A stretch of 64,000 bases of DNA from Bradyrhizobium sp. SRL28 (GCF_018596315.1 NZ_JAHEAG010000030.1:1-64000); one strand, 5' to 3'. Counted from the first letter of the stretch, positions 17,891 to 27,956 are shown. Notes: generated by a model not told the origin, from the letters alone. Program-made: numbers and translations.

Positions 17891-20041
17891 CTAACGATTA
17901 AGCGCCGTGAAACTGCTCCATGACTTGTATTTGGGCGCATAACTGTCGCCGGTACTCAGGGACCATTGATTAGGTCCAGGTATCAAGAGCCAAGCTGCGG
18001 CCTTCGAATGCGGTTGAGCCATGAATTGAGAGATTTGATCGCGCACAAGAGCAGCGAATGCATCTGACTGCTTATAGGCGTCAATCAGCTTGGCAATTTT
18101 GCCATCGGGACCACCGTAGGTGGTCAAAATGCCCAGTTTCGTGCAAGTCGCCGTCGAAGGATACCAGCTTTCGTGGCCTCCCTCGTAGCAGACAACCGAC
18201 TTGTCAAAAGTCTTTGCCACAGCTTCCCAGGTCGGGTAGATGCCCACACCGTTTGCTCCGCTGTTCAGCGCCAGCAAGGTCTGGCCGCCTGCGGCGCCGG
18301 TGCTCGATTTCCCAGCACGAATGTCATTGTCAAGGAACGCCAGCGCGGAAGCCATTTTGGTTGGAACCGCTGTCGCATACTCGTCAGCAGCGGCGAGCAA
18401 TCCTGCGATGGCGGCAGCACCACGGTTCGCGTAATTGCCATCAAAATTGGTGCACTGTGCTCCTGAATAGTAGGTAGCGTAGGAAAGAACGTCGCAATAG
18501 TCGATCGGCCTATTGGGCGCGGCGTTGTAGTTAGGAAATCCTTTGGCGGCATACTTTGGGTACACGGCGCCGTTCAGATCGGCGCCCTGCAGCTTAAAGT
18601 TGCTTGTTGCCCAGGATGGTCCAAATGCTTGAAACGCCATGACGCGCTTCAGCTGCGTAGATTGTCGGGGCGCCCACGATGCGGTAACCAAACCCATGAT
18701 CTGGCGCGATCGTAGCGCGTACCAACCGAATGAGCGACGTCCATTGTCCGTTGCAAAGCCTAATGCTCCCCCCTTCGCATCTGCCCAAGGCGTGACCGGA
18801 AATGCCCAATTCCAAACCTCGTTCCCGTATTCGAAATAGCCGTTGAGGCTGCTGCTCAGCTTGTCTCGGACTAGTTTCGCCAACGAAGTGATTGATGCAT
18901 CGTCCATATATGAGTGAAAATTGCACCAATAATCGGCGTCTATTCTGTTCGCGAATGCAATCTGAAGTTCGTAAGGAAGGCAAGGAGATTGCCCATTCGG
19001 CTGCCAAAGGAAGGCGCCCAAAAGCGCGTCGTAGGTAAGTGTCGCCAAGCTGTTAGCTGTTATTTGGCCGACGTTCAGCGGCTGGCATGTACCGCCCCCA
19101 GAACCGGCGAGCACCGGCACGACGCCCCGTCCCCCGGAATTGACCGAGACGGCTCTTGAAGTGTTAGCGTTGCCAAACTGGAGCTGGATCATTTCTCCAT
19201 CAACATACGCCTTGGTCGCATCTTTCTGAGCGGCGCAGGTGTAGTCGTTAACACCCGACGCGGTTCCGGCCCACGCACCGGGAGCCCAGCGCTGAGTGAC
19301 GAGGTTGATGGCCGTCCGCCAAGGCGCGATATATCGCGTCTGCGAGACATTGCCTGAGTTTGGATTTGTCCAGCCCATCGGCCGGAATATGCCGGGGTTC
19401 AAGGCCTTATAAACATTCACGTAGTCGTCGCCGAACATTTCCTCCGGCGTCGTTGCCGCATCTATCGCCGCTTCATCAGAAAGCCTGCACAGCACTACGT
19501 TCGAGAGGCCTGAAAACTTCCCACCGGCCATAAAACCAAAAGATACCAAATTAGGAACAGAAGTTCGAAAGGTAAATACAACACGGACATTCGTGCCGAC
19601 GACAAGCAAATTGTAGTCAGTGCCGCCCGACACGAAGTTCGAGCCTGAAACGACAAGAAAACCGGGCGCACCTCGCCCAAGTTGGATCGATCCAGTACCC
19701 GACCATTTCAGCACCATTTGAGTGGAAGTCGCTAAATTGCTCGGAAACTGTACCTGGCCAGCAATATTGTATGAGGGGGTCGATGTGGGGTAGCCGTTTT
19801 CATCCAATATCGCTGGATAGGCATAGCCGGCGGTCGACTGCATACTTATCAATCCGCGAGCGAGATTCTTGAACATCCCCCGCTCGAGTGACGTACCAAT
19901 AAGTGTCGGCCTCACTTTCGTTGACTTCGTCGTCCACGCCGACAATGGAGGCTGCGAGGCTGCATTCAGCAGGCTCGGACTCCCAGCGACCACAGCCATG
20001 GCAGAAGCGGCGGTCAAGAAATTTCGGCGAGAGATGTTCAT
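17891..20041 (-). CDS. Tat-exported glycoside-hydrolase-like protein
   Basis: A 716-aa protein with a twin-arginine signal (SRRNFLTAASAMAVVAGSP). The N-terminal half is beta-rich; the C-terminal half holds YFEYGNEVWNW, whose Asn-Glu pair resembles the acid/base of clan GH-A enzymes, and VVCYEGGHESWYP, a candidate nucleophile Glu. From this I infer a TIM-barrel glycosidase acting in the periplasm or outside. The position between an O-acyltransferase and the Wzy-like polymerase suggests that it trims or degrades the exopolysaccharide. ATG at 20041; minus strand, followed downstream by a 237-bp gap. No named GH family could be fixed from sequence alone. Confidence 0.65.
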   Translation of the reverse strand: MNISRRNFLTAASAMAVVAGSPSLLNAASQPPLSAWTTKSTKVRPTLIGTSLERGMFKNLARGLISMQSTAGYAYPAILDENGYPTSTPSYNIAGQVQFPSNLATSTQMVLKWSGTGSIQLGRGAPGFLVVSGSNFVSGGTDYNLLVVGTNVRVVFTFRTSVPNLVSFGFMAGGKFSGLSNVVLCRLSDEAAIDAATTPEEMFGDDYVNVYKALNPGIFRPMGWTNPNSGNVSQTRYIAPWRTAINLVTQRWAPGAWAGTASGVNDYTCAAQKDATKAYVDGEMIQLQFGNANTSRAVSVNSGGRGVVPVLAGSGGGTCQPLNVGQITANSLATLTYDALLGAFLWQPNGQSPCLPYELQIAFANRIDADYWCNFHSYMDDASITSLAKLVRDKLSSSLNGYFEYGNEVWNWAFPVTPWADAKGGALGFATDNGRRSFGWYALRSRQIMGLVTASWAPRQSTQLKRVMAFQAFGPSWATSNFKLQGADLNGAVYPKYAAKGFPNYNAAPNRPIDYCDVLSYATYYSGAQCTNFDGNYANRGAAAIAGLLAAADEYATAVPTKMASALAFLDNDIRAGKSSTGAAGGQTLLALNSGANGVGIYPTWEAVAKTFDKSVVCYEGGHESWYPSTATCTKLGILTTYGGPDGKIAKLIDAYKQSDAFAALVRDQISQFMAQPHSKAAAWLLIPGPNQWSLSTGDSYAPKYKSWSSFTALNR

Positions 20042-20178
20042 GCTGAAACCCTTAAAAAATGCAGCTCGTCACATCACGCGAAGCTAAGCCAAGTTTCCTA
20101 AAGTTGGCCTCGTGCGGCCGGTCACTTTATACTGCGCATTCAAACGATATATTAATCCAATTCTAGTAAACGACACAT

Positions 20179-21591
20179 TCACATTACCGGACGGGCCGAT
20201 GGCTCAGCCTCCGCGTACCGCAGCCGGCCGGTGGGGGACACTCGCGGGCTGCGAGTCGCAAGCTGGCGCAACGTGTCGGCGCGCCCGAGCAAAGCCCCAG
20301 CAAACAGCCACGTCATCGGCAACAAACTCGAGTTCGGCAGCAAGTCTATCATATTGGCCGAAACAATAAGCGCGAGCGACGTCAGAAAAATCCTGTCCCT
20401 GAACGACTCTGCGAGCCGGTATGAGCGCGCAGCTCTGATCACGGAAAGTGCCAATAGCCCGAACTCCGCGAGGAAGCCGACGATACCGAATTGCCCGACG
20501 GTGATAACCCAGCGGCCGTCAGTGACACTCATATCCCTGCCCTCTTCATTATAAACGCGACTTCTTCCATAGCGGCCCCAACCAAATATCGGTCGCTCAA
20601 AGGCATGATCGAGCAGCATTGCTTCATTTTCGAATCGGACCCGCAGCGACGACGCTCGCTCGGTGCTTAGGGATTCGGTCACTTGAAGGATCACGCCGGT
20701 CGGCACCACCCCCGTAAAACGCAATAGCGGGTAAAGCAGAGCAACCATAACCAGCCCGATAGCCACAAGCGACTGTACTCTGGGCCTCACAAAGCAGATC
20801 AACGGCACGACAACGATCCCAAACAGCGCCGCGCCTGCGCTCTTGCAGAGGACCAAAATGACGCTCAAGTAGGCTGTCGCCCCGGCCGAAGAGACCTGAC
20901 CGAGGCGGGTATTGGTCCGCCATAGCGCTGCCGCGGCGGCGACAGTCATGAACAGGAAGGTCGCGGCAATCAGTCCATGTCCCATGAAAACCATCGGGCG
21001 ATAGCCACCAGCGCGCACTTGCTGGATGAAATCCGACGGAAGATATCCATAAATCCACGCATGCAGCTGTGGGCTGAAGCGCATCTCGAACAACATCGGA
21101 ATCGAATACAGCAGGCCCGCAACGACCAGGACTTTCAGGATCTGCTCGATTGCCAGCGCGCTCCACAGCAGGCCTCTGCCTACAAAGAAGGGTATCAGGA
21201 CAATCAGCGCGGAGCCGATGGCGGATCCGGCATCATAGATGCCAACTCCCGGTATTAGCCGATCACCGGCAATGATTGGATCGTTGTTGAGAACCGACGT
21301 TGCAATCGGCCCCAATACGAAGATCAGAACAAGCACCTCCACCCAACCGAAGCTCGGGCGCCATATCCGGCGGGCAACAAACAGATAGCCGAGAAAGATA
21401 CAAAGGTTTGGAATGGTCGCCTTATCAAATTGAGGGATCATCTCGAACTTGATCATCTCCCCGACAGGGAGAAGCAACTGCGCTCCCACGACAATCCATA
21501 GAGTTGCCTGGATTGCAGGCCGTACGGAAAAAAGCCCGACTGCAATCAGCGGCCAGATCACCAGCGCCAATGTTGCAACCGAGCTTTTCAC
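20179..21591 (-). CDS. O-antigen ligase/polymerase-like membrane protein (Wzy candidate)
   Basis: A 470-aa inner-membrane protein with about ten hydrophobic segments and a large periplasmic loop. The Wzy/WaaL signature region is GWGRYGRSRVYNEEGRDM followed by TDGRWVITVGQFGIVGFLAE. With a Wzx-like flippase and a Wzz-like protein in the same locus, the polymerase role is the best inference; a ligase cannot be excluded. The GTG start overlaps the TGA of the upstream GT4 gene (GTGA), so the two are coupled. Confidence 0.8.
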   Translation of the reverse strand: MKSSVATLALVIWPLIAVGLFSVRPAIQATLWIVVGAQLLLPVGEMIKFEMIPQFDKATIPNLCIFLGYLFVARRIWRPSFGWVEVLVLIFVLGPIATSVLNNDPIIAGDRLIPGVGIYDAGSAIGSALIVLIPFFVGRGLLWSALAIEQILKVLVVAGLLYSIPMLFEMRFSPQLHAWIYGYLPSDFIQQVRAGGYRPMVFMGHGLIAATFLFMTVAAAAALWRTNTRLGQVSSAGATAYLSVILVLCKSAGAALFGIVVVPLICFVRPRVQSLVAIGLVMVALLYPLLRFTGVVPTGVILQVTESLSTERASSLRVRFENEAMLLDHAFERPIFGWGRYGRSRVYNEEGRDMSVTDGRWVITVGQFGIVGFLAEFGLLALSVIRAARSYRLAESFRDRIFLTSLALIVSANMIDLLPNSSLLPMTWLFAGALLGRADTLRQLATRSPRVSPTGRLRYAEAEPSARPVM

Positions 21592-22826
21592 GGCCGTCCT
21601 CGGCCACCGCTCTCAGCGATCGAGCACGCGGCCGCTTTTCGCTGTGCGCAGATCGATTCTCGCAGAACGCCGGCGCTGGCCGACACGTCAAATCGATTCT
21701 GCGACGTCATTCGCGCGGCGGCCCCGATCTGTTGGCGCTCCTGCACATTCCTTGCCAATATCATGATCTTCTCAAATATGGCATCCTCGTCCCGTTGCGG
21801 AACCAGAAAACCATCAACACCCGGACGAATCATCTCGGGTGTTGCTCCGATTATACTCGAAATGACGGGCAGACCGGCACCCATAGCTTCCATCACGGAC
21901 ACCGGCCAGGCCTCTCCCTTTCCCACGCTCGTCAAAAGAAACGCGTCGGCGTCGGAAAGTAGCTGAAATACTTCGTTCTCCGAAACCGTGCCTGTCAGCT
22001 TGACGGAATCCCGCAGGCCGAGTTCGCCTATCTTCGTGACAATAGCCTCCCTGAACATCCCCTCGCCGGCGATGGTGTAGGTGATGTTCAGGCCCTCGTC
22101 ACGCGCACGCCGGACCGCCGCGAGCGCGTGGAAGTGGCCCTTGTTTGGATGAAGGCGGGCAATCGTCACAAGCCGCAGCGCCCCAGCCTGGCTTGCCCGC
22201 TCCAGCCCAAGTGCGGCAAGCCTGGATGTTTCGATGCCCATGAAGGTCGGGAGAACTTTGCACTCTGGCAGGCCCGTCCTCTCGATGATCTGGTCGCACA
22301 AATGCTTGCCGACGGCAGAGACAAATGCCGCCTCAGCAAACTTGGCGCGGTGATCGCGACCGTAAACGTCCAGATCGCCATGAAGGGTGAGGCTGAACGA
22401 AGGGCCTCCCATTCGCTTCGAGAGCGCCAGTATGTGCGCCGAATCCGCACATGAATGGCCGTGGATGTGATCAATGCGATTTTTCCGGGCCCATTGAACC
22501 AAATCAATTGCACAAACCAGGTAGGCAAGCTGCCGCAAGCGATCCTGCAGTGGCGCGTCGAGTTGCCTCAAATAAGCAAACGCCTGACCTGCCCCTGTGA
22601 GGCCTCCAAGTAGCCAGCCCGTTAAGCCAACAACACCCGGTGGAAACAGGTAGTGGGTAGCCGCCACGGCCTCTTTCGCGAAATCGTGCTTGCACGCATC
22701 GGAAGGCGGCTTCCGGGTCGACAGGATGAATACCTCATCCCCCAACCGCCGAAGCGCTTGGACCTCCCTCCAAAAGAAGATGTGCGTCTGCGATGGAAAC
22801 TCGGGCACCAGATAGCCCAATCTCAT
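21588..22826 (-). CDS. Glycosyltransferase family 4
   Basis: A 412-aa GT4 protein with the usual opening MRLGYLVPEFPSQTHIFFWR. Donor-site marks are LVTIARLHPNKGHFHALAAV, YTIAGEGMFREAI, VKLTGTVSENEVFQLL and GKGEAWPVSVMEAMGAGLPV. It sits in a minus-strand chain, with 4-bp overlaps at both the upstream GT4 and the downstream Wzy-like gene, so the three are one translationally coupled operon. Specific linkage unknown. Confidence 0.87.
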   Translation of the reverse strand: MRLGYLVPEFPSQTHIFFWREVQALRRLGDEVFILSTRKPPSDACKHDFAKEAVAATHYLFPPGVVGLTGWLLGGLTGAGQAFAYLRQLDAPLQDRLRQLAYLVCAIDLVQWARKNRIDHIHGHSCADSAHILALSKRMGGPSFSLTLHGDLDVYGRDHRAKFAEAAFVSAVGKHLCDQIIERTGLPECKVLPTFMGIETSRLAALGLERASQAGALRLVTIARLHPNKGHFHALAAVRRARDEGLNITYTIAGEGMFREAIVTKIGELGLRDSVKLTGTVSENEVFQLLSDADAFLLTSVGKGEAWPVSVMEAMGAGLPVISSIIGATPEMIRPGVDGFLVPQRDEDAIFEKIMILARNVQERQQIGAAARMTSQNRFDVSASAGVLRESICAQRKAAACSIAESGGRGRP

Positions 22827-24151
22827 TGCGCCCCTCCTTCGAGGCCGAGCGCGCGCAGGTCGTGCGCGCCGGCTCTCGCCGCCTCGTAGATGCGCAGCAT
22901 TTGCCGCGCCTTGGCGTCCCAGGTCAGACTCTGAAGTACTTTCTTTCGCGCAGCGCCTCCAAGGTCATTTAATAGTTCCGGCGCCTGAGTAACGCTCGCG
23001 ATCGCCGATCTGAAGCCTTCGACCAGGCTCTTCTCGTCGCCAAATGGCACGCGGATCCCGGTCTTGTCGTCGACGAGGTCGGCAGGCCCGCCATAATCTG
23101 CGACGATTGGCGTGACGCCAAGCGCCATCGCTTCGACCACCACGCCGCCGCCAAACTCCCTGATGCTTGGCAGTCCGAGGAAATCGCAGTCTCGCAATTT
23201 TGCCTGAATATCGGAATGCGGCACCCAACCATGAAAAATGACCCTCTCCTGCAGGCCAAGCGCTTCGACTTGCTGCAACAGGAGTTGCTTCTGAGGCCCG
23301 TCACCGATGATGTGCAACGTCAGAGAACCAGCCTTTAGGTACGACCTAGCTGCCTCGATCAAGATATCAGCGCCCTTGTACGGCACCAATCGGCCAACGA
23401 AGGCAGCCTGCAGGGGCAGCGATGCATTTGCTCGCCTCGGATTGTTGAATAGATCGATATCGACGCCGTTTTCCGGAATGAAGACGCTCTTCTGACGTAC
23501 CCAGTCCGGCATCTCACTTTGCGTGAACGTCGAACCCGAAATAATAGCTGCACTGTTCTTCCGGGTGGATCTGTATGCCGGCATCAATCGGTACAACGGC
23601 CTGATATGGGAAAGGAGCTCCTTTTCCGCATACTGACGATGACGAAAACCCTTTGGCCAGGGCACACCACCATTCAGTGGCCCAAGCACGAATGGCACAT
23701 TGAGTTTTGCTAGCTTAGTGGGCATCAGGCTCGGGATCGTTGGGCTCAAGGGCGTAATGCGATGCACCACATCGAACTCGTTGGCCATCAAGCGGTCTCG
23801 AAAGAGCTTCCACACCTGCAACTCGAATGAATAGTAAGCAAATGCCGTAAATGCCATGACCGTCGTCCAGGCCTGATTGCCGCCACCGCGCAAACGGGCA
23901 GCGATCGAATGCAAGGGTACGACAACTCCTTCATTGTCAATCGCGGTAAAGTCCGCCCCCTCGGTCCAGCCTTTTCGAAGCAGAGCGGGTTTGTTGCGAA
24001 TTTGAGTAACCAGGTGAACGTCAGCTACTTTTGAGAGCGCGTTCGTCAGACTCCAGCCAATCAGGGGCACACTGGTCCATTCCGGATTAGCTGCCTCGGC
24101 AAGAACTAGAACACGCAACCGCCTGGCGCCTTCCCCCTCCCTTCCGCTCAT
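22823..24151 (-). CDS. Glycosyltransferase family 4
   Basis: A 442-aa GT-B glycosyltransferase. Visible are RRLRVLVLAEAANPEW at the N-terminus, LQAAFVGRLVPYKGADILIE, LHIIGDGPQKQLLLQQ, VIFHGWVPHSDIQAKL and SIREFGGGVVVEAMALGVTP. I start it at ATG 24151; a TTG at 24175 would add eight residues. The stop overlaps the next GT4 start. A nearby flippase gene precedes it after a short gap, so flippase, two GTs and polymerase probably form one transcript. Confidence 0.86.
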   Translation of the reverse strand: MSGREGEGARRLRVLVLAEAANPEWTSVPLIGWSLTNALSKVADVHLVTQIRNKPALLRKGWTEGADFTAIDNEGVVVPLHSIAARLRGGGNQAWTTVMAFTAFAYYSFELQVWKLFRDRLMANEFDVVHRITPLSPTIPSLMPTKLAKLNVPFVLGPLNGGVPWPKGFRHRQYAEKELLSHIRPLYRLMPAYRSTRKNSAAIISGSTFTQSEMPDWVRQKSVFIPENGVDIDLFNNPRRANASLPLQAAFVGRLVPYKGADILIEAARSYLKAGSLTLHIIGDGPQKQLLLQQVEALGLQERVIFHGWVPHSDIQAKLRDCDFLGLPSIREFGGGVVVEAMALGVTPIVADYGGPADLVDDKTGIRVPFGDEKSLVEGFRSAIASVTQAPELLNDLGGAARKKVLQSLTWDAKARQMLRIYEAARAGAHDLRALGLEGGAQ

Positions 24152-24208
24152 GTTACTTAGCGCTCCAAAATTCAAAGCCCGACTGCAGACAGCGCCTCGC
24201 GCATGAAA

Positions 24209-25594
24209 TCAGCAGCACACAAGTACGACCTTGGAAAATCCGAGGCCAGCCAACCACCCGAAAATCCAGGAAACAAGCACGCCTAGCTCAAGCCGAAGGT
24301 TGTTCAAGTGATGCTTCCGATTTAGATACAAGGTGCAAATCGATGTCGGCAGCATGTGAAAAGCAACACCCAGCACGGCACCCTGCACGCCGAACGCATA
24401 GAAGAGCACAGTCACCAACGAAAAAAGCGAGATCAGCTTGGTGACGCTCAGTATCGTGACATACTCTGGCCGGCCTAGAGCGAGGTAGGCGTTCTGAGAC
24501 AGACCATATCGCGCAAAGATTAGACCGAAGGAAAGATATTCAAGCATCCAGCCGGACGATACATAGCGCGGGTCATACAGCAAATTAACGATCGCCGAGC
24601 CTGACGAAAAAAGGAAGCCAGCGATAAGCAGAAGCGCAGCATCCGTGATCCAGCGCATTCGAAAGTATATCTCGGGCACGCGTTGCGGCTGGAGCCGAAC
24701 CGCCTCGCTCAGCACGGGAAACGATACGGCACCAAATATTCGACCGGCAAGCCCGTCAGGCACCGACGCCAGACTGTACGCGACAGAGTAAAAGCCCAGC
24801 ATTTGCGCATTTAGCCACCCGCCGAGCAACAGACGATCTCCATTGGCAGCGAATGCGCTGAGCATCGAAGACAGGAATGTCCATCTGCCAAATCGAAACA
24901 GCTCCCTGCTCGCCTCCCGGTTCCAGCCGAGCCGATCCGAGGAGCCTTTCAGAATGCAATGACTGAGTACTGCCGTGATGGCGGCTGAAAACAGCATGGC
25001 ATAAATATAGGCCCATAACGACCGGGTAGCCCAACCCAGCAGAATGACAAAGATCAAACTGGCCAACTGCGCGATTATCTCAACGATGAATAGCCGCTCG
25101 AGTTGAAGATTTCGGCCGGCAGTGATCGCCTTCATAGACTGAAGGCCCAAGAGCACCGCTGAAAACGAGGCGACCGCAAGATAGATCGGAACCTGGGGGT
25201 CCGCATAGACGGAGTGAGCTGGCAGCAGTTCATGTGCGATGGCAATCCATAACCCTGCTGCGCAAACGCAATTCATGGCCCAGATGAAGATGCCTCTCAG
25301 GATTTGCAGGGAAAAGGCCGTGTTTAAGAATTCCTGCTTATCGCCGTTCCGGCTCTGGATAATAGCCTGCCTCAGTCCGATATCGGTCAGCAACGTGACG
25401 ACAACCTGAACCGACATCACAACGGCCAGGATACCAAAGGCCTCGGGTGCGAATATTCGCGTAAGAATCAACGTGCCAACGAAGCGAAGGGCTAGACTGA
25501 AGAAATGGCCGATCAAGGCCCAACCGCCCGCCCGAAATGTGCGCGAGCGCAGTGATGGAGACGCAGTTGGTTGCTGTACTTCAGTTGAACTCAT
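24209..25594 (-). CDS. Wzx-like lipopolysaccharide/oligosaccharide flippase
   Basis: A 461-aa polytopic inner-membrane protein of the MOP exporter superfamily, which flips lipid-linked repeat units. Marks: RTFRAGGWALIGHFFSLALR, GTLILTRIFAPEAFGILAVV, DIGLRQAIIQSR and about twelve hydrophobic segments, including FYSVAYSLASVPDGL. ATG at 25594. It is the first gene of the minus-strand flippase-GT-GT-polymerase run. Confidence 0.88.
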   Translation of the reverse strand: MSSTEVQQPTASPSLRSRTFRAGGWALIGHFFSLALRFVGTLILTRIFAPEAFGILAVVMSVQVVVTLLTDIGLRQAIIQSRNGDKQEFLNTAFSLQILRGIFIWAMNCVCAAGLWIAIAHELLPAHSVYADPQVPIYLAVASFSAVLLGLQSMKAITAGRNLQLERLFIVEIIAQLASLIFVILLGWATRSLWAYIYAMLFSAAITAVLSHCILKGSSDRLGWNREASRELFRFGRWTFLSSMLSAFAANGDRLLLGGWLNAQMLGFYSVAYSLASVPDGLAGRIFGAVSFPVLSEAVRLQPQRVPEIYFRMRWITDAALLLIAGFLFSSGSAIVNLLYDPRYVSSGWMLEYLSFGLIFARYGLSQNAYLALGRPEYVTILSVTKLISLFSLVTVLFYAFGVQGAVLGVAFHMLPTSICTLYLNRKHHLNNLRLELGVLVSWIFGWLAGLGFSKVVLVCC

Positions 25595-25934
25595 CGTCTA
25601 GTAAAACCACGACGAACCATGATTGACCGCGCCTTTCATACACATATGCCGCCGGATGAGGCTGGCGCTCCAACATGATCTCGCCAACGCTGCTGCCTCT
25701 CAGGCTAGTCCTTACAAGATCATTGTCGTCGTCCCAATGACTAATCTTGTCAGCCGAGCGGCCGAGATCGCGCGACTCGTGTTGGGTCAGGCATCGCGAG
25801 AAGCCGATCACCGCTGTACGACCTAAATAGCGAGAAACATCATCATCTGAGGGATTCGCGTCAGCGCCGCACGGAAAATCTGCCGAATTGATTAACGAGC
25901 CGGCGAGACCAACGATTACACGGCCGGGCCTACT
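25595..25934. other. Intergenic region without identified gene
   Basis: A 340-bp gap between the flippase and GT11-like genes. Short open frames exist on both strands (for example 25581-25811 minus), but none has a signal, a domain or a good ribosome site. It may hold the flippase promoter and decayed coding sequence. Nothing definite is seen. Confidence 0.35.
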
Positions 25935-26945
25935 TCACGTTTGCTCACGCTGGCCCGAATCCCCAGGAAGCCGATGGAATTTTCTGTTGAAAATCATTCT
26001 GCGCATAAGACCAAAATGTATCCTTGCGTTTTGCACAACGGTTCGTCGTACCGCTTCGCCCTTGAGCCGCTTCGCCTCGGTTACGGACAGGGGCCTAAAA
26101 TCAGCGTGATTTGCGAACACGTCCGAATAGCGATCTTTCCAGGCGCGAGCGCTAACGTCGTGAAATCGGTACCGGGGATCGCCGAGCGGAAGTAAATCCG
26201 CGTCTGGTCGCTCACGGGGGTCCAGCAGGCCAGCCAGCGGCACGTGAATGGTCTCCGCCCTTGAAAGAAAGGCGGCAAGCCACGAGAAGCTGCTAACGGA
26301 GATTGCGATATGATGCGCTCTGCGGATGGTTTGAAAATCCTCGAACGCCGACGCGCCGCCAACAAACTCAGCACCCGGGAACTCGCTGGTCAATGCCTCG
26401 ATGTAGGGCGATGGGCTGGTTTCGCCGATAAATACCGGGGTGAGCTTCGTTTTCGAAACGAGGTATTGATAATAGCTGATTGGAATCGGTCCGTAGCTGC
26501 CGTGGGATGGCACGCCAACATCGCCCGCGCGGACATGTATCAGGAGACGATCCTTCGCGATTTGGGTCCCGTCGTCTTTCCTTAGAGGAAACATTTCGCG
26601 GTATCGCTCGATGTCGCCATAGTTGCCGACTCTCAGAACCACACCATCGAGCTCGATTGTTGGAGGCCGGTATCGATTCATCATGCCGGAGAGATAATCG
26701 GCTCGTGTCAGATTCGATCCAACTGACAAGTTTGATCTCTGTGCCACCCCACGCAAGTCAGCCTGAGAGGACCACTCCGGCAATTTATGTCCGAGCACCA
26801 CTACTTCCGATCGGCACAATTCCTGTATTCTACGGGCGAACATAAGCTGGGCCATTTGATTGGCAAACCGCCCCGCCGGCCATATCCGAACGATTGTTTG
26901 ATTCAATTTAGACCCACTAAGGCGCCAAAAACTTGATCTAAGCAA
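25935..26945 (-). CDS. GT11-like alpha-1,2-fucosyltransferase family protein
   Basis: A 336-aa protein whose N-terminus reads IWPAGRFANQMAQLMFARR, matching the GxLGNQMFQ donor-site pattern of GT11, with a later LIHVRAGDV (HxRxGD motif) and ISVSSFSWLAAFLS matching the third conserved block. This suggests fucosyl transfer, consistent with the GDP-fucose synthase gene at the left edge. The start is uncertain: TTG 26945 is the most upstream choice and a TTG at 26906 would still keep the first motif. No ATG lies before residue 31. Confidence 0.7.
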   Translation of the reverse strand: MLRSSFWRLSGSKLNQTIVRIWPAGRFANQMAQLMFARRIQELCRSEVVVLGHKLPEWSSQADLRGVAQRSNLSVGSNLTRADYLSGMMNRYRPPTIELDGVVLRVGNYGDIERYREMFPLRKDDGTQIAKDRLLIHVRAGDVGVPSHGSYGPIPISYYQYLVSKTKLTPVFIGETSPSPYIEALTSEFPGAEFVGGASAFEDFQTIRRAHHIAISVSSFSWLAAFLSRAETIHVPLAGLLDPRERPDADLLPLGDPRYRFHDVSARAWKDRYSDVFANHADFRPLSVTEAKRLKGEAVRRTVVQNARIHFGLMRRMIFNRKFHRLPGDSGQREQT

Positions 26946-27226
26946 TTGGTTAGACGAGAACGCGCCTCGCTAATCCCTCGTACCATGCCAGCATGAACAC
27001 TTTGGCTCGTCCGGACTTACGAACTCTTCTCTGACCAGTCGCTTCGGATAACATGCTACGGCAGAAAGATCACTCGGCTTAATTAAATGACTTTATATTA
27101 GAAAATTACTTAATTAAAATAAATCACGAGTGCGGTGCAAAAGGCGATTGACTCAAACCGATTCCTTAATTACCAATTAATTCCGGTATTACATTTCGCA
27201 TTGGCTGCGGAGTTGGAGGTTTTACT

Positions 27227-27919
27227 ATGAAGAAATTGCTTACCATGGCACTGGCTGGTGTTGCGCTAGTGGGGTTATCTATCGTTCCGGCATCGGCGGC
27301 TTTCTTGACCGGCGTATTTGACGTCACAGTATGGAACGGCTCACCGAACGGCATTGATTCAAACAACTTTGCAAATAGTGTTCCCTCGGGCATTGCCGAT
27401 GCTCACTTCACCTATACTGGACCGCTTAATTGGGTGGACAATTCGCCTCAGAACACCACGCCGGCCGGTAACTTCGCATCAAGCTTCCTGACCCTTGCGA
27501 ACATCTCCGGCTACACGTCACCCAATGGGACGATCGCGGACGTGGCAACCTTCGGAAACACGAGCCTGAGCATCGCCGGCGATGCATACGTCACCTTCTT
27601 CAAAATCACGGGCCTGTACTACGGCACCGGTGGAACCATTACCCACGATGACGGTGCGCTGTTGAAACTTAACGGAATCACTGTCGTCTCCAGCCCCGGA
27701 GAGACCGTCGCGATTACACAGAATTTTGCAAATCCGCTCGGCAACACCACAGTTCCTTTCGAGCTTTGGTACGTGTCGGCCAACGGAGCGCCATCGGTGC
27801 TCCAAGTCACTGCGGTGCCTGAGCCGGCTACTTGGGCTATGATGATCCTCGGATTTTTTGGAATAGGCTTCATGGCATATCGCGGCAAAAAAAATCAGAC
27901 CGGCTTCCGATTGGCTTAA
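27227..27919 (+). CDS. PEP-CTERM sorting-domain protein (PEPxxWA type)
   Basis: A 230-aa exported protein. It has an N-terminal signal peptide (MKKLLTMALAGVALVGLSIV...PASA) and a low-charge, Thr/Asn/Gly-rich body. Its C-terminal tripartite sorting signal is PEPATWAMMILGFFGIGF followed by a basic tail. GGAGG stands 8 nt before the ATG. Such proteins are cut by an exosortase and are typically linked to exopolysaccharide. The exosortase is not in this window. A strong terminator follows at 27957. The body has no recognised domain. Confidence 0.88.
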   Translation: MKKLLTMALAGVALVGLSIVPASAAFLTGVFDVTVWNGSPNGIDSNNFANSVPSGIADAHFTYTGPLNWVDNSPQNTTPAGNFASSFLTLANISGYTSPNGTIADVATFGNTSLSIAGDAYVTFFKITGLYYGTGGTITHDDGALLKLNGITVVSSPGETVAITQNFANPLGNTTVPFELWYVSANGAPSVLQVTAVPEPATWAMMILGFFGIGFMAYRGKKNQTGFRLA

Positions 27920-27956
27920 TTGGTAAAGTCGCCGCTGCTCGTAAGCTTAGCTCAAT

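Noticed and set aside
25581..25811. A 76-codon minus-strand frame containing HWDDDNDLV, reminiscent of a GT2 motif
   Set aside because: There is no other GT2 feature and the frame overlaps the flippase start; probably chance.
27100..27226. Possible sigma-54 promoter before the PEP-CTERM gene
   Set aside because: PEP-CTERM genes can be RpoN-dependent, but no GG-N10-GC site with good flanks was visible here or before 42106.
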